DNA from: Collybia mongolica
Taxonomy: Eukaryota; Basidiomycota; Agaricomycetes; Agaricales; Clitocybaceae
Direction of reading: 5' to 3'
Length of the DNA stretch: 64,000 nucleotides
Assembly (NCBI GenBank): GCA_013420905.1
Contig: JAAXNY010000010.1
Location: 3,221,656 to 3,285,655, forward strand
Every line of letters starts with the position of its first letter. The stretch's first letter is position 1. This document shows positions 9,692 through 22,879 of this stretch, piece by piece. Below the pieces are notes generated by a model. It was given only the letters and a program-made list of their open reading frames with translations. It ran no database searches and was not told the DNA's origin. A program made the translations under genes and the position numbers.

Positions 9692-12316
9692 TCAAACACG
9701 CTCCTCCTTCTTCTCATCCGCATCCTCCAACGACGTCGGGCGCGTCGACCCCTCCCCGCCCTTCTCGTCCCTCCGGCGGCGTCCCTCCCCGTCCTCGTCC
9801 TCGTCGTCCTCGACATACGCGTCGTCCCGCCCGCCGCCCTCCTCGAATGCGGCCTTGTGCTTCTCGAAGCGCGAGCCGTGGTTCCTGTGGGGGTTGGGTC
9901 AGTAAGCGTCGGCGTTGACGTTGGCGTTAGTTAGGATCAAAGGGAGTCGGTGTCAACGTCAGACAGGCGACGTCAGCCAAAAAGTTGCTCGAACGGCAGT
10001 TGTCAACGTCAAAAAGTCAACGTCAACGTCAGACATCACGGCAACACGTACGCGTACGCGTGTGACGCACGAAGCGAGAAGGGCTAGAGAGGGCAGCAAA
10101 GGAAAGAAACAACAACTCACTCGGGCCCAAGAATCGTCGTCACGATCACCCACGCCGCGACGCACCCAATCAAAATGCCCTGTACCTAAACACACACACA
10201 CACACAATTATCTCACTAGGTAACAGGTATCGGGAGGGGAGTACTCACGGTCGCATAATCCGGGACGTCAGTGACCTTGCCGTCCTTGATGATCGTCGTG
10301 CGCTGTTGTTCGCCTCCAGCTGCGGGGGGGAGCGGAGAGAATTAGCGTGCAGCCAAGAGGCGGGCAGTCCAACGTACTAGCTTCGATCTGCGACGCCGCA
10401 GAAGACACCATCTAGTGAACCCACAGCACAACACCCATAAACACACACGCGGCGGAAGGGGAGGGGGATTTACGCACGTTACCGAGCTGGTACGCGACGC
10501 CGGGGAACGTCGCGCGGAACGCGGGGGGGGACATCTCTGCGAGCTGGATCGGGATCTGTGGGGGGTATGAGTTCAGATTTGGGAATGATATGAGCAGAAA
10601 AGGAATAGACAGGGAGCGGGGAGTAGAGGGGAGAAGGGAGCATAAAAACAACATACAACCCCCCAAGCACCCTGCACGCCAAACTGTATACAAAACGCGC
10701 CCGCCGCGAGGGCGCCGAACGACGAGGGGAGGATCCACAGCGGGATGAACGCTGTTGCGCATATCGTTAGTCCGTGCGTGTACTTGTGATGGCGGGGGGA
10801 GCGTTACCTGCGACGATGCACACGAAGATCCTAGCGTGGTGTCAGTTCTTGGTTTGTGTGACTGCGGAGGAGGGGGACGTACACGATGGTAAGGCGGCGC
10901 CCGATGTATTGGCTCACGAGGCCTGCTACGACGCCGCCTCTGTACGATGCCGATGCGTTAGTTTAGTGCTATAAGAAGCGTGTATTGTGTTGTGTGTGAC
11001 GTACGCAATCGCACCCTGCGCAGTCGGCAAAGTCAGCTCCGTCATCACCTGATGAAGGTGAGATACGACGTACGCAGTTCCCGATGATGGTCGCCACCGT
11101 GGCGTTGTGTGTCGAAAAGTTCTTGGATGTTTCGAGATACGTGGGGTACAGGTCCTATAACAAGGTCAGCACGAGGGACCCATCAGCGCGAGCACGAACC
11201 CAACGTACCTGGGACCCATGCGACAAAAAGTTGAAGCCTATGCGCCAATCGAGCGGTTAATACGCAACCAACACACGCAGAAGAGCACACGCACCCGTCA
11301 TAAGCAACACCGCATACACACACAGCAACCAATGTATCTTCAACATCTCCTTCGTCTCCTTCAAAAACACCCTCGTCTTCCCCGCCGCACTCATCGCCGA
11401 ATCCCCTCTCGCCTTCTCCTCCGCCTGCCTCCGCAAAAAGTACTCGCTCTCCGGCAACACCGCCCTCACCCCCGCCGCAAACATCGATATCCCCGCAGCC
11501 GTCCAAAACAAGCTGCGCCACCCCTGTTTCGTATCGGGCACAAGCGTGAGGTTGATGCACGCCGCGAGGAGGTACCCGACGGCGTAGCCCTGCTGCAAGA
11601 CGCCGCTGGCGAGCCCACGGGCCTCGACGGGGAGGTTCTCGAGGGCGGTGGACGCGGCGAGCCCCCAGATGCCGCCCATGCCGATGCCGAAAAGGGCGCG
11701 GACGGCGAGGAACTGCTTGAAGGTCTGCACGAAGCCGCCACCGAGCTGCAGCACGGAGATGAGGGCGAGGTTGAAGACGAGCGGCCATTTGCGGCCGAAG
11801 CGGTCGGAGAAGACACCGAAGAGGACCTGTGGGGGGGGGGGTGAGTATGCGGCGATCGGGCGATCGAGCGATCGACTCACGGCGCCGACAGATCGGAAGA
11901 GCAGTGTTAGGGTGATAGCGGTCGTCTGAGAGAGATATTCAATATTCAATATTCAGCGTTGGTGGAGTGAGAGTGAGAGCGCCACGCACGATGTCATGTG
12001 TCGATCTATGGAACTGCGCCTGCAACGCCTTGACGCTAAGAGTGACGGAGAAAAAGTCGATAGCGTCGCATGTCCACGCAAGCCACCTGCGTCATCAATC
12101 CAGAGTTATGTGAGCTCAGCCAAGCAGGGGGGGGGGGCCGCGCCTGATTCCGATCGACGGAGGCAAATAAAGGGCTTGGTAGGGGGAGATGACATACCCG
12201 GTGAAAAAGTGGGCCCACTGGATCCACGACAAGCCAGCGAGGACAGTGAGCAGCGGCCTCGCAGCCTGGCGCTTCTCTCTATGTGGGACAAGATTCTTGA
12301 GAAAGTACGGCGCCAT
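9692..12316 (-). CDS. JEN-type carboxylate MFS transporter, copy D
   Basis: The most diverged and GC-richest paralogue, ATG 12316 (MAPYFLKNLVPHRE) to stop 9692. Visible segments are SWIQWAHFFTGY, TTAITLTLLFRSVGAV, FGVFSDRFGRKWPLVFNL, TFKQFLAVRALFGIGMGGIWG, STALENLPVEARGL, VLQQGYAVGYLLAACINL, WRSLFWTAAGISMFAA, LPESEYFLRRQAEEKARG, TRVFLKETKEMLKIHWLLCVY, IQLAEMSPPAFRATFPGVAYQLGN, GKVTDVPDYATV, and a long acidic tail (YVEDDEDEDGEGRR). The family assignment to JEN-type permeases rests on the GGIWG/ATALE.LPVEARG/QQGYA block. At least eight short introns are needed. The charged C-tail faces the cytosol in MFS proteins and could be a trafficking or phosphorylation region (inference). It is likely the ancestral, intact member from which A-C expanded. 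Confidence 0.88.
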
Positions 12317-13371
12317 TGCGAATGTACTTGCAAAGAGAGAAGAAGAAGGAAAGCTCCACCCTGGGCTTCTTTTTTTTTTTCACTTATACATAACGTGCAC
12401 GGTCCCCCCACAGCTACAGCTTGGCGAGGGAAGAGTTTAGGCATATATCCCCATTATGGCCTGGCGATTTCCCACCCACGGTTATCGTACATAATGGATC
12501 TTACCCAGCCCATCCCCACCTGACTCGTCGCTAAATTCAAAAGTCCTGCAACAAACCCTGATTAAACGATTACAGTGATGAGTCTGCATGCGTGGCAGGC
12601 GGACCACGAGCCAAATCGTCATATTTTATTCTCAGCCGCCAAATTAGCGTTTTTGGCGAGACACATAAAAATGTAAGTATAACGGCATACGCGAACATCC
12701 CTGTAAGGATCTAGACACTAAGCGAGTCTAGGGACAGGTTAGGTAACGAGAGTGTAAGTAAAGTAAATGGGCATATTCACCTCAGATGTGCGCGCGAGAG
12801 CGAAGGCAACAGCTGAGGTGAGAGAACTAACAGGTATTTCTGCGAAAAGGAATAGGCCTTGTAAGGGAAATAACGGGACTATACGGAATGAGGATAAATG
12901 TTGTACACTACGAATATGAAATGCAGCGGTAACGCGCGCATGATATGTATGACCTCGCGCGCCGCTTCGCGTTCGGGCGTCCGCACCCTTGCCATTTCAA
13001 CAATCCCCAGCCGAGCGTCGCCAATCAGCACGTTTGGCATACGTCGCATTGTCACTGTCAGGCACCCCAAACGTCCCTAGAACGTCAATCTCATGCCGTA
13101 GTACTTACATGCCCAACCACGGGCACTCGTATTCCCTCGGGCTTCACACCACACACGTCCAACCGGCCAAGTCCAGACCAGCCCAAGCCACTACATTACA
13201 TAGTGCTGCAGAACCGTTCTACCCCCATGTACTGTGGCCCTCCAGGACCATGGTCTGTTTCGTGTTTTTCAATTTGATTCCATCAATCGGGGTCCACGGC
13301 TTGGTGTGACGTGACCATCTCTGAGTTATTTATAAAAATACTCCTGTGATATAACCACTTAGCTATGTTGC
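12317..13371. other. Intergenic, nothing recognised
   Basis: It holds the upstream region of transporter D, with a pyrimidine/purine-rich stretch and TATGTATAAG about 75 bases before its ATG. Open frames are short and overlap on both strands; none looks coding. Confidence 0.6.
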
Positions 13372-13373
13372 TA

Positions 13374-16300
13374 CAGTTGCGGACAAACAAACACGGTAAG
13401 TTTGTTATCTCAGGAACGAAATTTTTTGGAGCAAAACGGATTCCAGAAATGGACTCAGCGGGCCAAAATACGTCCAAAAACACCTTCTTTATATTTTTCC
13501 CACGACTTTTTGGGGGTGGCCAAATTTTTCGTGTCAGGTTTTCAAACATTTAGGGCACGTGACTACCTTTTTTTTTTAATTTTTTTTAATTTTTTTTTTG
13601 GGTCATATAATAATATTAAGCGCATGTGGGTTTGACCCAGCTACATGTGGGCATAAACACCTATTACCACTAAGTAATCTGTAATGAGCCATCAGGGTGG
13701 AGCTGTACACTAAGTTGCTCTCCAGGTCATATTACAGGTCTAGACTGAGGATACCTGCAGTCCAATGGTATTGTACTGTACCATGTCTGAACCTCCCAAT
13801 GCCTTAAAGGTTTGCCTTCGCTTGTCGGGGCATGGTCCCCTCCCTTCACGTTGGTACCCAGTTCCACTCCCCCCCTGGTATTTTCAGGGCACCCTGGAAA
13901 CCCATTACTCCCCCAGTGTCGAAGATAAACGTCCAAACTAAATGAATGACCCATACCTCAAACCTGCTCCCCCTCTCCTGAATCCCCCCTATTACTTTCC
14001 CCCCTGTTCCACACCGCTCTCCCAAAGCAATGACTCCCCTCAAAATGAGGCTGCCAAATCCCACCATTGGTTGATAAACTGGCATTCTCCCCAAGAGGTG
14101 TGCTCTGTGCAGGGACAGTAGCTGATCAGGGGCCAGACCCCTTCCTCCTTTCATATTTGGGTGTAGTGGTTGAGGGAGTACAAATAAATCATCGAGAATG
14201 TTGGTGGTGATACTCCCTAAGGATCTGCGTGAAGCAGAGTACTAGAGTTGTGGTGTCCTCGTGTGGCCTGGTAGTTGATGAGGTGGATGTGAACGGATTA
14301 GTGAAGCCCCCAGTACAGGCAAGATGAGATGACCCTGCAGATAGTCAGGATCAGCTCTGATAAGTTAAAAATTTCGGATATGGTATAAAAGGATGGTGGC
14401 CCAGGCCAAAAGAGTGGTCTGATGAAAGGCGATGTTGATTAGGGATGAGGTGTTAGGTAGTTTAGGGATGACCTAGTGCAGGAGGGATGAATTCCCACGG
14501 TCGGATGGTGGTGGTAAAAGATCAAGAAGCGTCGACATGACTACTGTTAAGAACTGCTTCAAGCGACATCATGGCCTGGTTAGAGACCTGTTGGTGTTGG
14601 GACTGCTTCCTGACAGCCCATGTAGCAGCATCACCAGTAAGTCCTTTCCGGTATGCACTCATGAAATGCCAGGACCGATTGATAAAGCGTCGAATTACAT
14701 CCGGGGGGCAGGCATTGAAATACCTAACAGCAACTTCTTTTGCCTCAGCAAAGTTCTGTTTTGGTACCTTGCAATATCAATATTTAACCCAACCCCAGTA
14801 CTGTACAGTTATTGAGAATGTGAGAGTTGACAGTAAATGAGATCACCACGCACCATCTCAATAGGATTGAGTTCACAGTGAAATTTCGGTAAGAAAATAC
14901 ATTCATGCCCTGAATTCTTGATTAGTGTCTCAAGCATAGATACCTGGTTTGAAAAGTCTGCTTGTTTACTGAGCAGACACACCATGCAACAATCAGTATT
15001 CTTGAAGGGGCATACTGGTGCACACTTGGTGCGCATGCCCCTGACATCAAAGCCATGTTCGGTAAGGATGCATTCCAAGCCTTTTGGCCATCCATCAGGG
15101 AGCGCCATCTTTTGTTGCATACCTCGACATGCAGGAAATGGATTTGAGTCAGGGACAACAGTGTCCCGTTGTACTTGTTGTTTTCCACCATCTGACTTGT
15201 TCATCTCGGAGGCTTTGAGTGCGTTGGGTCCAAGTGATGCATGATCTGAGGATTGATCAAAGATAAAGAGCGCGACACAATTTGGGTGGGCTCTCTCAAA
15301 GACCTGAATGGCATGTTTGACTTGTGTGAGCAATTGGTCTGTGTCCCACCAAGGATTGCCATTTGACCCTGGGTAAATGATCTTTTGAGCCTCGTCAACA
15401 ATGTTTCCATCCTTGTTGTGAAGAACCAAATGGCCTGTTAGTGGGTTGATGAACTCGGAGACATGAATGAGATGACCATGCCCTTTCTTCTGCAATATCC
15501 TTTGCCCTGGTCCAAGCCATGCCGTTGCTTTATAATCGTTAACTGTGAGGCAGCTCTCATCATGAAACAATGGGACAATCTCCTTTTCACCATCACTCAG
15601 TGTTGGTGGAACCTTCCTGAGTTCAGCTCCCTCAAAATGCATCATCCGTGCTTCAAACTTTGCCATTGCAGGAAGAAAAACCTCATTGCGATACTTCACA
15701 ACATCCTCCTGTTCATGACCATCCATGTATACACCTTTCTTGAGTCCTTTCAGCTGCCATCCCAACTTCAGAAGCCATCTTCTTGCAGTGCACTCGCATA
15801 ACAGCTGTTTCATGATAATGTTGATAGCCGGAAGAATTTTGTTATTCAGTGCATGTTGAAAATGGTGAGGAGTGACTTTGCCAACTTTCTGTGCAATGAG
15901 CCATCCCCACGCAGCCACTTTGACATGCTCATCAAGCAAGAGACTTTGACACATCTTCTCACCACCACACTTCTCCCTTGGCAACTGTTTGAAGATTTGA
16001 TAGTGCCATGCAAGTGCCCGAACCTTCCTGGCATAATACTTTCCCTCGCCTTTGTGCCATTGAGTTGCAATCTGAAGACTAGCCTCAGTCTTTGAAAATC
16101 TTTTCAATTGGAGAGTCACAAAGTTTTGCAAGATGAGCAGTTGATTTAGTTGGGACAATGGTAAGGTTTTCAAGCCCTTCTGCAGATCCTCTTTGATCTG
16201 CTGTCATAAATCTTCCCAGCTCCAGATTTTGATGCCTGCCTGGATACATTCATCAAGGTCATCCTCCCAGCCATGCCCCTTGCTGTTTTTGTCTTCCCCA

Positions 16301-17534
16301 TCTGACAGAATCATCACCTCGATGCTTTCTTCATGGATTTGGGGGGTATCTCAACCTCAACAGTCTCCTCATGGATTTGGGTCAGTATCTCAACCTTGAC
16401 ACTCTCTTTCCTGATGGCAGTTTGAACTGCCTCGACATTGCTCGGACAACAACTCTCATTTTCCTGGCCCTGAACCCCTACAGTACATTGTTGTTTTCCT
16501 TATGGATTCTGGGCACTGGCCCAACCTCAAACATCCCCTCAAAGGTGGCAGCTGAATTCACCATTTCCACCACACCAATCCCAACATCCACGCCTGTTTC
16601 ACAGTCCATCACAGAATCGGGGGAACCCTTGGGCATGTGGGCTCTGGGTGTGTGACTAATGGAGAATCAAAAGCCATCAAGACTGGCCTAATTATGGTTG
16701 GCATTGCAATGGTGGCACTGGGTGCGTTTAGATTTGCTCATCACATTGGGTCCCTTCATATATTCCTTCAGTCATTCTGTATCACATAGGGTCAGCCCCT
16801 ATTGACAAGCACTCATTTGCATGAACACAAACCAATCCTGCACTTCTTTTTCTTTAGTTGAGGTGGCAGCCAATCCTCATCAGATAGATTGTCTCCCTCC
16901 TCCACTGCTAACAGGTACATTCTTTCCTGCAGCTCATCATCCCAGTCTCTGGAATTGGACAGCTCTTCAAGGTCTGGCTCAGATTCCATCCCATCATCAT
17001 CATTAATGAGAGGTCTCGCGCTGTCAAAGTAGATGCCCAAATCTGCTTCCAGGTCATCATGTGGACTTGATTCAGTCAGGACAGGGTTACTTGTTGGGGG
17101 TTCTTCATTTGGCAGGTGTGGTTCAGCTGTCTGGTCATGCTGGTTCCGAAGCCCCATCATATTTCATGCATGTTTCAAGGGCCAACCGTGAGCCATAGTG
17201 CACACAGGTGGTTGGCAGGAATTGATGGTGGGGAATTGTTGAATTTTTCCTGGCCTCAAATCTCAACCAATCTCAGATCGTCAACATGACCATGCTCAGC
17301 TTATTGAGAACTGTCAATTCCGATTTTTTTGTATTTCTTCCGATTTTTTTCAGGGGGTGGCCAAATTTTTGGGGTTGTCACCCCAAAAATATTTGAGATC
17401 GGAGGATTGGCTCATAGAATAATATTGGTTGGGATCAGATATGCATGTTTTTATGGTTTTTGAGTGCCTAAAGTGTTTGCAGCCATGCCCAAAATTCCCC
17501 TGAGAAATTTATCGTGTTTGTTTGTCTGCAACTG
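13374..17534. mobile_element. 4.16-kb IS630/Tc1-like DNA transposon with TA-flanked inverted repeats
   Basis: The left end CAGTTGCGGACAAACAAACA at 13374 and the reverse complement of the right end (CAGTTGCAGACAAACAAACA, ending 17534) differ at one base in the first 20. The match continues, with gaps, to CTCAGG. Both ends are bordered by TA (13372-13373 and 17535-17536), the classic Tc1/mariner target. The element contains one DDE-type gene on the minus strand. The internal block ggggtggccaaattttt occurs near both ends in direct orientation, and the right copy forms a hairpin. Confidence 0.78.
14809..17160 (-). CDS. IS630/Tc1-type DDE transposase-like protein of the Agaricomycete orphan family
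   Basis: The last large exon (16173-14809, about 454 codons) begins after a helix-turn-helix-type region and contains a conserved arrangement. CTARRWLLKLGW, then the first catalytic-type stretch FHDESCLTVND, YPGSNGNPWWD, CVALFIFDQSSDHA (second Asp) and LPKFHCELNPIEMV (the third acid, as in DDE_3 endonucleases). Upstream on the same strand, EYMKGPNVMSKSKRTQ (about 16790-16740) and an acidic N-terminal segment (17160-16813, DWDDELQERMYLLAVEEGDN) match the usual N-terminus of this fungal family. I could not connect the upstream exons cleanly, so splicing or decay between 16180 and 16810 is unresolved. The product would cut and paste the surrounding 4.16-kb element. It ends in QLSHSQ, with the terminal part possibly truncated. 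Confidence 0.7.
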
Positions 17535-17540
17535 TACTCT

Positions 17541-17745
17541 GCTCGGGCCCCTTGTGGCATGTCCACCACCTCAGATGATGCCGAACTGCAGGCAATTGCA
17601 GGAGGCATTGTTCAAACACTTCTTATATCAGGCACACAGGACATCAAAAGCATCCATGTGTTCTCAGACTCCACCAATGCTTTGTGTACCATTCTGGATG
17701 CATCCACTCACTTGGGCCAACCTAGTTCCATCCCCACCTGTATAG
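17541..17745 (+). pseudogene. Non-LTR retrotransposon RNase H fragment
   Basis: The translated segment contains DDAELQAIAGGI, IHVFSDSTNALCTILDA and GQPSSI, typical of the RNase H domain carried by fungal LINE ORF2 proteins (the AEL and SDS acids). It begins immediately after the right end of the 4.16-kb element. No RT or endonuclease part is found nearby, so this is a relic that may have been the element's target. Confidence 0.6.
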
Positions 17746-18137
17746 CTCTAACTGTAAGGGGAATGCTAGTTTGTTCCCAATCTAGTTGCTTGGATACTCC
17801 TCACTCATTGTATATTGCAGAGCCCCTGGTGGACTCATATTGGCTTCTGTGATATACAGTTATCACCTGGTCCATTGTACACTCAAACTCCTGATGAGAG
17901 TTGTGCTTCATATAATATTTACTAGTACAAATTTTCAGCACAGTTCCATAGGGTAGGTATACAGGTATCCGTATATAAAATCTTGGAGAGCTACATGACA
18001 TTTTGACTGTGTTAGATGCAGTTGATTATGGAGGAATGAATTTCGGCAAAACCCAGTCAGCTGTACAGTGTCACACCCAGTGTGACAGATTGTCAACCCT
18101 CATTCACCATTGCTGCTGGACTCTTCACCCCTGCTAC
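17746..18137. other. Intergenic, nothing recognised
   Basis: AT-rich. It contains the small palindrome gtcacacccagtgtgac at about 18071-18087 and no coding signal. Confidence 0.5.
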
Positions 18138-21100
18138 TCATCTCTGATGTGCTCTCCCCACCATCCTGGACATTCTTCTGAAGTTTTGGCTTTGGGATGG
18201 GACGTTCTTGTGCCCCCCCCGAGCTGGCTTATTCCACCATGGTTTTTTCTTCTTTTCTCGCATTGCATCTCTCTCTTTTTCCCATAACTCCAACTCAAGG
18301 CAGTATTGCTTGTCAACCTCAGCATTCCTGGCCTTCCTGGCCTCCTCCTGCCCCCTCCACGCCTTCAGTGCTTCACTGTGCTTGCTCCTCTTAGCTTTGC
18401 ATTGCTCCTTTTCAGTTGCCTCCTGTTGCATTGCAAGAGCATGATCAGCAGCACATTGTATGAAATCTTCATGGGTGAGTAGCCTAGGTTCTCCATCACC
18501 CACCAATTTCTTATGCCCCCCTGCCTTCTTTTTCTTCTCCTGTGTTGCCAGCTGATGACGAGCTTTTTCACAGTACACATTTTGCAGAATAATTGCTGCC
18601 TGTTGTCCTTTCAGCTACCCCTTGTGATAAGCCTCTCAAATCTTGGCATCATGAAGTGCAGCTTGCAAGAGCTGCTCACACTCATTCTGTGGCTCGAATG
18701 ACAGTAAATCACCATGGTGCTTGACTGGCAACATGAGGGAGGTGTCAAAATTGGGCAGCTGCATATCTGAGGTGATAGGTTTCTTGGAGAAGAGCGGGTG
18801 CAGAGAGCTTTCAGACAATTGTGCGAAGGTATTGACAAGTGTTTCAGGGATATTCAAAGGTTTGTCTTCTTCCATCAGTTCTTCATCTGGATCAAGGTTC
18901 CCTTGCTCACATGCCTGCTTTTTTGCCAGAAGCATAAATGCATTGGTGATGATTTTTACTGGTGTTGGAAAAGGAATGGGCTGGAGGGATGTCTCGCAGC
19001 TGGGTGGCATCTGCTCCTCTGTCAAGATGTTTGGGTTAAATGGGACACCACCAGTCTTTTGAAAGGCAGTGAAAGGGGGCTCCTGGGCTATAAGTGTGCT
19101 GATGCTATGAAATGTAATCTCACACACACACACACACCAAATCTAACAATCAACACACAAACAGTAGGAATCACCTGTTTTGAGTTTGGGTTCAAGTGCT
19201 TGGAAGCACTAAGCTTTGAATAGTACTAGTCAAGGCCCTTTTCAATGATCTCTTGATGGGTTTGATTCAGACAAAGCTTCAACACAAGTTTAAAGCTTGC
19301 TAGGTATATTTATAATATCTCTCAATCCAATAGACTGAGTACCAAGTGTATGTTCAATTATTAATGATCCCAAGTGGATCTATAAGTCCAAGTGACTTAT
19401 TAAACAAACAGTGCCAAGTGCACTAAAGGCCAAGTGCCTAGTAATTCCAACGGACAATGCAGTACTAAGTTCCGAGTGAACTAAGACTCTTCAATTCTGT
19501 GATCTCTTCAAACAATTCCAATCAAGATAACTTTGAAGCAATCTGAGCCTTAATTCGGGCATGCAATAGTATTTTTAACAAATGTGATTTGTATACTCTA
19601 TAGTAGCGCAAAGTGGGGGCAAGATTCCTTACCTTAGCACTACTCATCTACAGTCTATTTATAGTGTACAAACTAAATATCATATGGAATTGTAAATGTT
19701 TATATGGAACTGCACTCCCCTGCACCAAGGATCTGTATTTAATGCTGGTGTGTCCTCTACAACTTGATGTGCACACCATGCGTGCCAATTATGTTGTTAC
19801 TTGTTACTTATCAAATATTGAAAGAGCTGGCTAAACTCTTATCAAGTCCTGACTGCACGCTTTGTTATTTAAAACAGTGCAGCACTGTCATTTACTTCTC
19901 CTGATTGTCCCGGTTGTTATTCACGGTGTCCTGTCTCTTCCGGTAGTTAACACCAAGTGTCCCTGACTAGGATTGGGTTGTGCAAGTCCTGAATTGACAA
20001 TTACTTCTCCTATTAATGATGATCCCCAGACTAATGATATCATACTACAATGGTTACTTATGAGTTAAGATACCGAGGTTGTAACTGGGCATGGTGAATA
20101 GGACTAATAATAGACCGTACTCATAGTCCTCTGTACTGATAGTGTATTATCCATTAGACTAGTTCACTCTGATTAGCTGTCTTGGAGCTCAACCCTAATC
20201 CTTTATTACTGTTTACTTGGTTATTAGAAATGATACTAATAGCCTTACTTGTTGACTTTATAAGTGCAAACAATTTCAGGCCCTATCAGTGGCATGGATG
20301 TTTTCAGGTGTGAGTGCGTGTATGTGAGCAGCGCCATAGATAGCTAAGAAATTTGTCTTTGACACTAAGGCTCCAGTCTCTCATTCCACCTTGTCTCATT
20401 CCTGTGTCCAACACTTTTTTGAGGACACTGAAAATCACAACATCAAGACCCTGGTATACATGAGTGGTATGTGAAGGATAACACAGTACATCAATGCCAT
20501 GTTTGCATGTGTAATCCAGGAAATCAAAAGTGTAGTGTGAATTGTGGCCGTCCACAAGAAGGACACGTCTTCTCCCTTTCACTTTTGCAGAGGTTTTCTT
20601 ATCAAAGTCTTCAATCCATGCCCAACCAATTTCACCATCTGTCCAACCCTTTTTGGAGTATCCCAGCCTCAATGTGATTATTTTGTGAGTGATTTCAGAT
20701 TTGTTTGATCAAGATACTTACAATGCTTCAAGTGGATTATCTTGTTTCCACTCTGGTAGATAGCTTTTGCCTTTGAAGATCACAGCTGGTGGAATGCTTG
20801 TTCCATCAGCTCCAATGGTTACGATGACAGTGATATTTTCATGATTGCCATCTTGTTGCTGATATTGAACAGATTTCCCTACTTGACCAATAACCCATTC
20901 ACAAAAAGCACCACTTGTCTGAAATCCACTCTTATCAGCAGCCCAAATACATTCTTCATCAACACCCTCGATAGTGTCACCAAGAACTTTGAACCATGCA
21001 TTATCATTTGCGGCATTGACAGCACATCCACACTTGGAGTCCAATTGGTGTGCCCAGCCTGTCTGTAATCTATCACTATGTGCTGTGACAAACCAATGTG

Positions 21101-21377
21101 TCCAGTTGTGTCCAAGACCAGTGGTAGGAAATTTGTTGCCTAGACAACCATGCAGAATGGCCTCAACGTGCTCCTTCATGTGGCAGTGACTGAGGGGAAA
21201 TCCATGAGCTGCCTGCTCCAGAGTGTACTTGATGACAAACTCTGCTTCTTCCTTGGTGAGCCACAATTTTTTGGCATTAAACTCACTCAGTGATTTCCTT
21301 CCCTTGACACAATTCACCAGTGTATTGTGGTTTAACTTCACTGTCTGCCCAGTCTCCTTTTGATAATCCTCCTCCAC
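18138..21377 (-). pseudogene. Pogo/Tigger-like transposase (CENP-B HTH plus DDE_1), decayed and interrupted
   Basis: N-terminal part (21377-20718): LTKEEAEFVIKYTLEQAAHG and LGHNWTHWFVTAHSDRL (CENP-B-type DNA binding), then CIWAADKSGFQ (first catalytic Asp) and ENITVIVTIGADGTSIPPAV. Middle (20672-20304): VLLVDGHNSHYTFDF (second Asp) and CYPSHTTHVYQGLDV (third, DDE_1 type). C-terminal part (19066-18138): AFQKTGGVPFNP, ETSLQPIPFPTPVK and a Lys/Glu-rich tail. A 1215-bp repeat splits the gene at 19072-20286. Removing it joins ALTPENIHATAF to QKTGGVPFNP in frame. A frameshift or missed intron lies near 20370. The autonomous function is lost; it is a relic of a Tc1-superfamily element. Confidence 0.8.
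19072..20286. mobile_element. 1.2-kb interspersed repeat (probable solo LTR), 5-bp target duplication
   Basis: The direct repeat cagtg flanks it (19067-19071 and 20287-20291). The ends are AAAGGGGGCT and GGCCCTAT, not the TG...CA expected of an LTR, so the LTR label is tentative. Near 19650-19670 it has a TATTTATAG box. It carries several ccaagtg words between 19330 and 19440. A diverged, internally deleted inverted copy lies at 22880-23661. Confidence 0.65.
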
Positions 21378-22879
21378 CTTCTCACATACCTTTCAATAGC
21401 CCATCTTCCCCCCACTCCCTTGCACCTGCTGTGCACTCAAGTACAGCTCAACAACCCTTGCCATCACAACATCAACCTCCTCACATTCAACTTGCCATTT
21501 GTGCTCTTCAGATTTTGCTGTCCCAACCATTCAAAGAACAGGCAGGATATCAGACACAATGGATTGGATTGGTAATAGGATGTGAGTATGTGCACAAGGC
21601 TACCCTGCTGCTCATCTCACCACCATTTTCTACAAGATCTATCCCTTATCAATGAACCTATGTTTGATGCACTTTGGATGTGTAGCCGTGATGGTTGCAT
21701 GACACATTCCAGGTTTGTCACACATGTCACACAAATGTGAACTAGGAGCAAAGGCACCCTCTACAAACACAATAAGGCTATGAACTGCTTTCAAGACCAT
21801 GTCCACTAATCCTCACTGTTGGTACCAACTATATAGAAGCAAAATCTAGCTCAAATACAGTTGTCAGTTGACACTCTTGACTGAAAGGTTTTTGATGCCT
21901 AGCACCAAACAGCATCAAACTGACCCCCCACCACAAACTGTGGCATGGAACCACAAAAGGCATTGGTTAAATTATGTATCTAACATGTATCTATAATCTA
22001 TAACTTGATTTGGTAGGAAATGTGACAAATTGCATGAGATATTGGCTACTGTACAAAGGACTGGTGGTGTACAAAGGACTGGGTGATGACTGTATCCATA
22101 GTTTATCCACAATGTACCTCTATAGATGGGTTGGCACCTTTGCAATCACTTAGAACAGGGTAACTCTTGTGTGACTAAGCTGCCTGCACCCTTCCCTACA
22201 CAGTTGATCTCACCATGCACATTGCTCTCCCTTCAGCGATGCTTCTGGTGATGCTGCTCTAAGGACAACCCTACATTGTGCTGCACTAACCCCAAATCAG
22301 CCAATGTGTGATCTAGCAGAGGTGGTGATGTGCCAGGCCCAGCTCAAAGCCATTGAGCTATCAGGGCCAAGCTCTCTTGGGCCAAGCCAGGCCAGGCTTT
22401 GAGATGGCTCAGTAAAGGCTGAAAGCACTCCAGCAAAGCCCAAGCCAGAGGCTCAGGCCGTGGCTTACCAGAAAATTTTTTTTTATTTGTACCCAAGGTA
22501 TGGAGTTCCTACTGTACTGTACAACTATACAGTTCTACCAGCCACAAGTAATTTAAAATAGATTGTTTGAGGCATTATTACTGATGGCAGATCCACAGGC
22601 ACAATGTCAGATGGCATTAGTGTGCAACCTAAATGCCCAGCAGTTCCATCTGCATGTGTCATCAATCCCTTGAATGGTGGCCAGGGAGGTTGCATCCCAT
22701 TGTGATGCCTTTGCCCTTGCCTGACAACTTGAAACTGAGGACAACATCACCAAGAAGCAGAAGAGACATGGGCCAACTTGTGTATCCACCACATCCCACC
22801 AAGAAGTGCCAGACCTGACTCCAACTGCACCAAAGCACTCCTCAACCCAGGCATCCTTCAATAGCATGGACTCTACCTT
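21378..22879. other. Unannotated AT-rich DNA
   Basis: No gene recognised. It includes a locally repetitive stretch built from aagcc/ggcc words at 22330-22470 (gggccaagc, gccaggcc, caaagccc) and a t-run at about 22478. Otherwise it looks like eroded transposon sequence. Confidence 0.5.

Noticed and set aside
21320..21655. Plus-strand 111-codon frame upstream of the pogo transposase
   Set aside because: Overlaps the antisense of the transposase N-terminus and has no family signature.
18060..21760. Terminal inverted repeats for the pogo-like element (gtgtgaca words at both sides)
   Set aside because: Only about ten scattered matching bases and no TA-flanked mirror pair, so the ends cannot be placed.
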